Positions 5,547 to 7,298 of a DNA stretch of 7,298 nt are shown in pieces. Numbering within the stretch: position 1 is the first letter of the stretch; every line of letters begins with the position of its first letter. The stretch is from assembly GCA_003153875.1 (NCBI GenBank), contig PMBY01000356.1:1-7298 (forward strand). The letters run 5' to 3'. A program made the position numbers and the translations under genes. The notes under the pieces were generated by a model. The model did not search any database. It had not been told where the DNA came from and saw only the letters and a list, made by a program, of their open reading frames with translations. Origin of the DNA: Myxococcales bacterium (GTDB lineage Bacteria; Myxococcota; Polyangia; Fen-1088).

Positions 5547-5551
5547 ACTTC

Positions 5552-6769
5552 ATGCTCAAGACGTCTACATGCGTTGCAGCCGCGTTCATGGCTGGCCTGA
5601 TCAGCTTGGCGTGCAGCAGCTCCGGTCTGAAATCCCGTGGGGGCACTGCAGCTAGTGGGGGAGGCGGCCAGGCAGGCAGCACCATCAGCAGCGGAACGGC
5701 CGGCGGCACGGGTGGCGCGATCGGTGGCAGCACGACGGGTGGCCTCATCGGTGCTACCGGCGGTGTGGCGGACGGATCGGGTGGCTCGATTGGTGTCGGC
5801 GGAGTCGGATCTGGCGGAACCAGCGGCGGCACCGGCGGAACGGGTTCCTGCCTTCCGGCCTTGTGCTCTATTCCTATGCCGGCCTGTGCTGGCGAGGTCC
5901 AGCCGAACCCAAACGACCCGTGCGGCTGTCCCATCTGCGTGCCGAAGCCAGATGCGGGTGCCACGAAGGACGCTGGCAGTCCGGACTTCCCGGCGTACTG
6001 TTATCTAATTGATTGCGGTATCGAGCGGCCCTGTTCGAGCGGGTACGCACCAAGCACCGACCCCTGCGGCTGTCCCATCTGCGCTCCGATAGACGGTGGA
6101 ACCAGCGACGCTGGGAAGCGGGACACGCCGGTGATCTGCAACGTGATGTGCCCGATGATCGCTTGCACCTACGGATACCAGCCGAATCCCGAGCCCTGCG
6201 GCTGTCCCAAATGCGCCCCGCCCCCTGACGCCGGCGTGGTGAAGAATACTCAGGATGCGGGCACGCGCACGCCGCTGCTCCATCGCAGCGCCGGTGCTAC
6301 CTGTCCGACAGAACGCGCTCCGGGCCCCGGTCCGTTCATCTGCGGCTGCATCAGTGTCACCAACCCACACAACTGTCCATGCCCCGGCGCCAACTGCATG
6401 TATGATGCCGACTGCACCTCAGGTGTCAGTGGTCGCTGTCTGGCGCCCCAGCCCCTCCCGCCGGGTGCCCAGTGTTCATACGACGAGTGCTTCAGCGATG
6501 CGGACTGCCCGGCGAATACTCCCTGCGACTGCCGTGACTCGGCTTCTAGCTCAGCGCCGAACTCCTGTTTGACCGGTAGCGATTGTCGTGTCGACGCGGA
6601 TTGCGGAGCAGGCAATTACTGCTCGCCAAGCCCGGGGCTCGCCGCTGCCTATCACTGCCACACTTCACGCGACGCCTGCGTCGACGACAGCGACTGCAGG
6701 CAGCCTGAATATTGTGCCTTCAACCAACAGAATGGCTACTGGTCATGCGCGGTGCTGTTGCCACCGTGA
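5552..6769 (+). CDS. Large Cys-rich lipoprotein with three antistasin-like repeats and DADC modules
   Basis: Predicted exported lipoprotein, 405 aa. The start is set by GGAGG at 5542-5546, and the open frame further upstream has only a TTG. The signal peptide ends GLISLAC (probable lipid Cys21), followed by SSSGLKSRGG as in the related genes. The Gly-rich linker (29-98) starts with a stretch closely matching the linker at 3007. Three six-cysteine repeats follow at 100-129, 150-177 and 196-221. Each ends PCGCPxC and two carry GY.P, giving a C..C..C..G....P.GC..C form like antistasin-type inhibitor repeats. They are joined by DAG-rich spacers. The C-terminal half (251-399) has MYDADC, ECFSDADCPA, CRVDADCGAGNYCSPS, YHCHTSRDACVDDSDC and YWSCA, a module series familiar from Myxococcota proteins. 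Protease inhibition is only a possibility suggested by the repeats. No MYXO-CTERM is present. Confidence 0.85.
   Translation: MLKTSTCVAAAFMAGLISLACSSSGLKSRGGTAASGGGGQAGSTISSGTAGGTGGAIGGSTTGGLIGATGGVADGSGGSIGVGGVGSGGTSGGTGGTGSCLPALCSIPMPACAGEVQPNPNDPCGCPICVPKPDAGATKDAGSPDFPAYCYLIDCGIERPCSSGYAPSTDPCGCPICAPIDGGTSDAGKRDTPVICNVMCPMIACTYGYQPNPEPCGCPKCAPPPDAGVVKNTQDAGTRTPLLHRSAGATCPTERAPGPGPFICGCISVTNPHNCPCPGANCMYDADCTSGVSGRCLAPQPLPPGAQCSYDECFSDADCPANTPCDCRDSASSSAPNSCLTGSDCRVDADCGAGNYCSPSPGLAAAYHCHTSRDACVDDSDCRQPEYCAFNQQNGYWSCAVLLPP
5882..6214 (+). repeat. Three antistasin-like six-cysteine protein repeats
   Basis: The repeated units cover residues 100-129, 150-177 and 196-221 of the lipoprotein. 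They share the spacing C-x3-4-C-x4-6-C-x10-11-C-G-C-P-x-C, and two contain Gly-Tyr-x-Pro before the final cluster. DNA identity is concentrated at the TGCGGCTGTCCC core, which occurs in all three (first two followed by ATCTGC, third by AAATGC). The start and end given here are approximate. Confidence 0.6.
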
Positions 6770-6987
6770 CTCGGGATTTCAGACGCATGCTGCACGGATC
6801 ATGGAGTCGCAACGGCGCCGGCACAAGGGTCTGCCATGCGCGCGTGCGCCGCGTGTGAGCCAATGGCTTTGGCCATGGAGCAGCTCAAGGCATTCCTCGG
6901 ATGCACCCTCTGCCTGATTGCTCTCATCAACCCGATGAGCAAGGTGTTCAGAATTTCGTAGAATGGCGCGGGGACGTTGTGCCGAAT
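6770..6987. other. Intergenic gap upstream of the edge lipoprotein
   Basis: Apart from the possible MarC-like fragment, I see no supported gene in these 218 bp. No hairpin with a T-tract follows the stop at 6769, so no terminator is called. The minus-strand frames here (for example 6799-7002) lack a recognisable product and are treated as chance. Confidence 0.45.
6863..6961 (+). pseudogene. Possible N-terminal fragment of a MarC-like membrane protein
   Basis: A 32-codon frame from ATG 6863 (or 28 codons from ATG 6875) contains MEQLKAFLGCTLCLIALINP followed by MSKVFRIS and a stop. The KAFL-hydrophobic-INP-x-x-K pattern recalls the start of the first transmembrane helix of MarC/UPF0056 proteins, which are about 200 residues. 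No continuation is seen after the stop, and no Shine-Dalgarno is visible. If real, it is a remnant. It could equally be a chance hydrophobic frame. Confidence 0.25.
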
Positions 6988-7298
6988 ATGCGGGCAGACC
7001 ATGCAAGTAACCGACCACCGAGGTGTGTTTCGCTTGGCGTCCTGCTCGTGTTGGGCGCCTGCGGAACCGGCCCAACGCAGAACCGGCCGCAGACCCGCTC
7101 GGACGCCGCCAGCTCGCTTCCCGACGCCTGCCCAGGGATCTGCAACGCGGCCACCCCGAGCTATCCGCAGGTTCAGACCGACAGCGGGGATGGCAACGTG
7201 ACCATGTACGACACGGCGCCGAGCAGCGGGGGAGCATGCAACTACGGCACGACGAGCATCCTTTACTACGCCGCCATGAGCGTCAACGTGCAGCCGGG
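6988..7298 (+). CDS. Lipoprotein with expansin/RlpA-like segment, 3' end outside window
   Basis: Partial gene running off the right edge with 103 full codons visible. From ATG 6988 the product has a basic N-terminus, a hydrophobic core and a good lipobox (CVSLGVLLVLGACG, Cys25 with LGA before it). GTG 6979 and ATG 6901 are in-frame alternatives. The signal peptide favours 6988, though GGGGA at 6970-6974 is better spaced for the GTG. A Pro/Thr/Ser/Ala linker (27-45) and CPGIC (48-52) follow. GDGNVTMYDTAPSSGGACNY (67-86) and ILYYAAMSVN (91-100) then come. This G..T.Y......GACN........YAAMS order matches the opening strands of the double-psi beta-barrel of expansin-like and RlpA-like proteins, which act on cell-wall polysaccharides. 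The catalytic or substrate-binding Asp and the rest of the barrel lie beyond the window, so the assignment is tentative. Codon use is more G+C-biased than in the cysteine-rich lipoprotein genes. Confidence 0.6.
   Translation, partial: MRADHASNRPPRCVSLGVLLVLGACGTGPTQNRPQTRSDAASSLPDACPGICNAATPSYPQVQTDSGDGNVTMYDTAPSSGGACNYGTTSILYYAAMSVNVQP

Larger units (their letters stand above)
5304..5551. promoter_or_regulatory. Divergent intergenic control region with palindromes
   Basis: These 248 bp separate the divergent lipoprotein genes at 5303 (minus) and 5552 (plus) and must hold both promoters. Structures seen are TCAGAATTCTGA, a perfect 12-bp palindrome (5404-5415), and TCCCCTGACCGGGGA (5363-5377), a 15-bp dyad with one mismatched pair. 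There is also CCACGTGG (5466-5473) and a 10-bp direct repeat CCAGATCGCG at 5312-5321 and 5383-5392. TTGACG at 5419-5424 looks like a -35 element but has no good -10 at the right distance. These are candidate operators only. Confidence 0.4.

Noticed and set aside
5536..5964. Minus-strand Pro-rich frame
   Set aside because: It is an antisense shadow of the Gly-rich linker in the 5552 lipoprotein.

Overview
The window looks like an accessory stretch of a Myxococcota genome, most likely Polyangia. The case rests on protein style. It holds several secreted cysteine-rich lipoproteins with glycine-rich linkers and Asp-Ala-Gly (DAG) spacers, a textbook Myxococcus cysteine-rich repeat (CGDG...GE.CDDG...DGC...C), and CRxDADCG/YCSPS/YHCHT-type modules, all of which are hallmarks of that phylum. 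G+C is fairly high overall. It is strongest in the first gene and visibly relaxed in the lipoprotein genes and in the small gene at 2683.

Layout. From 7 to 2500, four co-directional genes sit 24, 26 and 32 bp apart and could form one transcript. They are a family-2 O-methyltransferase (7-978), a three-helix DUF4337 membrane protein (1003-1563), a cysteine-rich lipoprotein (1590-2231), and a very short lipoprotein carrying a single beta-propeller-like blade (2264-2500), probably the remnant of a lactonase-type propeller. After a 182-bp gap comes a 71-residue cysteine-cluster protein (2683-2898), which resembles a small uncharacterised family I associate with Firmicutes. Two tandem paralogous lipoproteins follow (3007-3777 and 3828-4592). 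The first has a 51-bp tandem repeat in its glycine linker. A lipoprotein of a different type (4614-5303, minus strand) converges on them. Across a 248-bp divergent intergenic region with several palindromes lies a large lipoprotein (5552-6769) with three antistasin-like six-cysteine repeats followed by DADC-type modules. The last 530 bp hold a possible MarC-like gene fragment and the start of a lipoprotein with an expansin/RlpA-like segment (6988 to the window edge).

How the parts relate. Four of the lipoproteins (1590, 3007, 3828, 5552) share one N-terminal cassette: a short signal peptide ending in LAC, then usually S-x-S-G-L-K and a Gly-rich linker. Behind it stand different disulfide-rich heads, and some of those heads are themselves shared between genes in new combinations. 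This mosaic, constant leader and linker with swapped heads, is the most interesting thing here. It suggests a locally duplicating and shuffling repertoire of cell-surface proteins. Their ligand or role cannot be read from the sequence. I see no CRISPR array, tRNA, rRNA, intact transposase, or recognisable defence or biosynthetic gene cluster.
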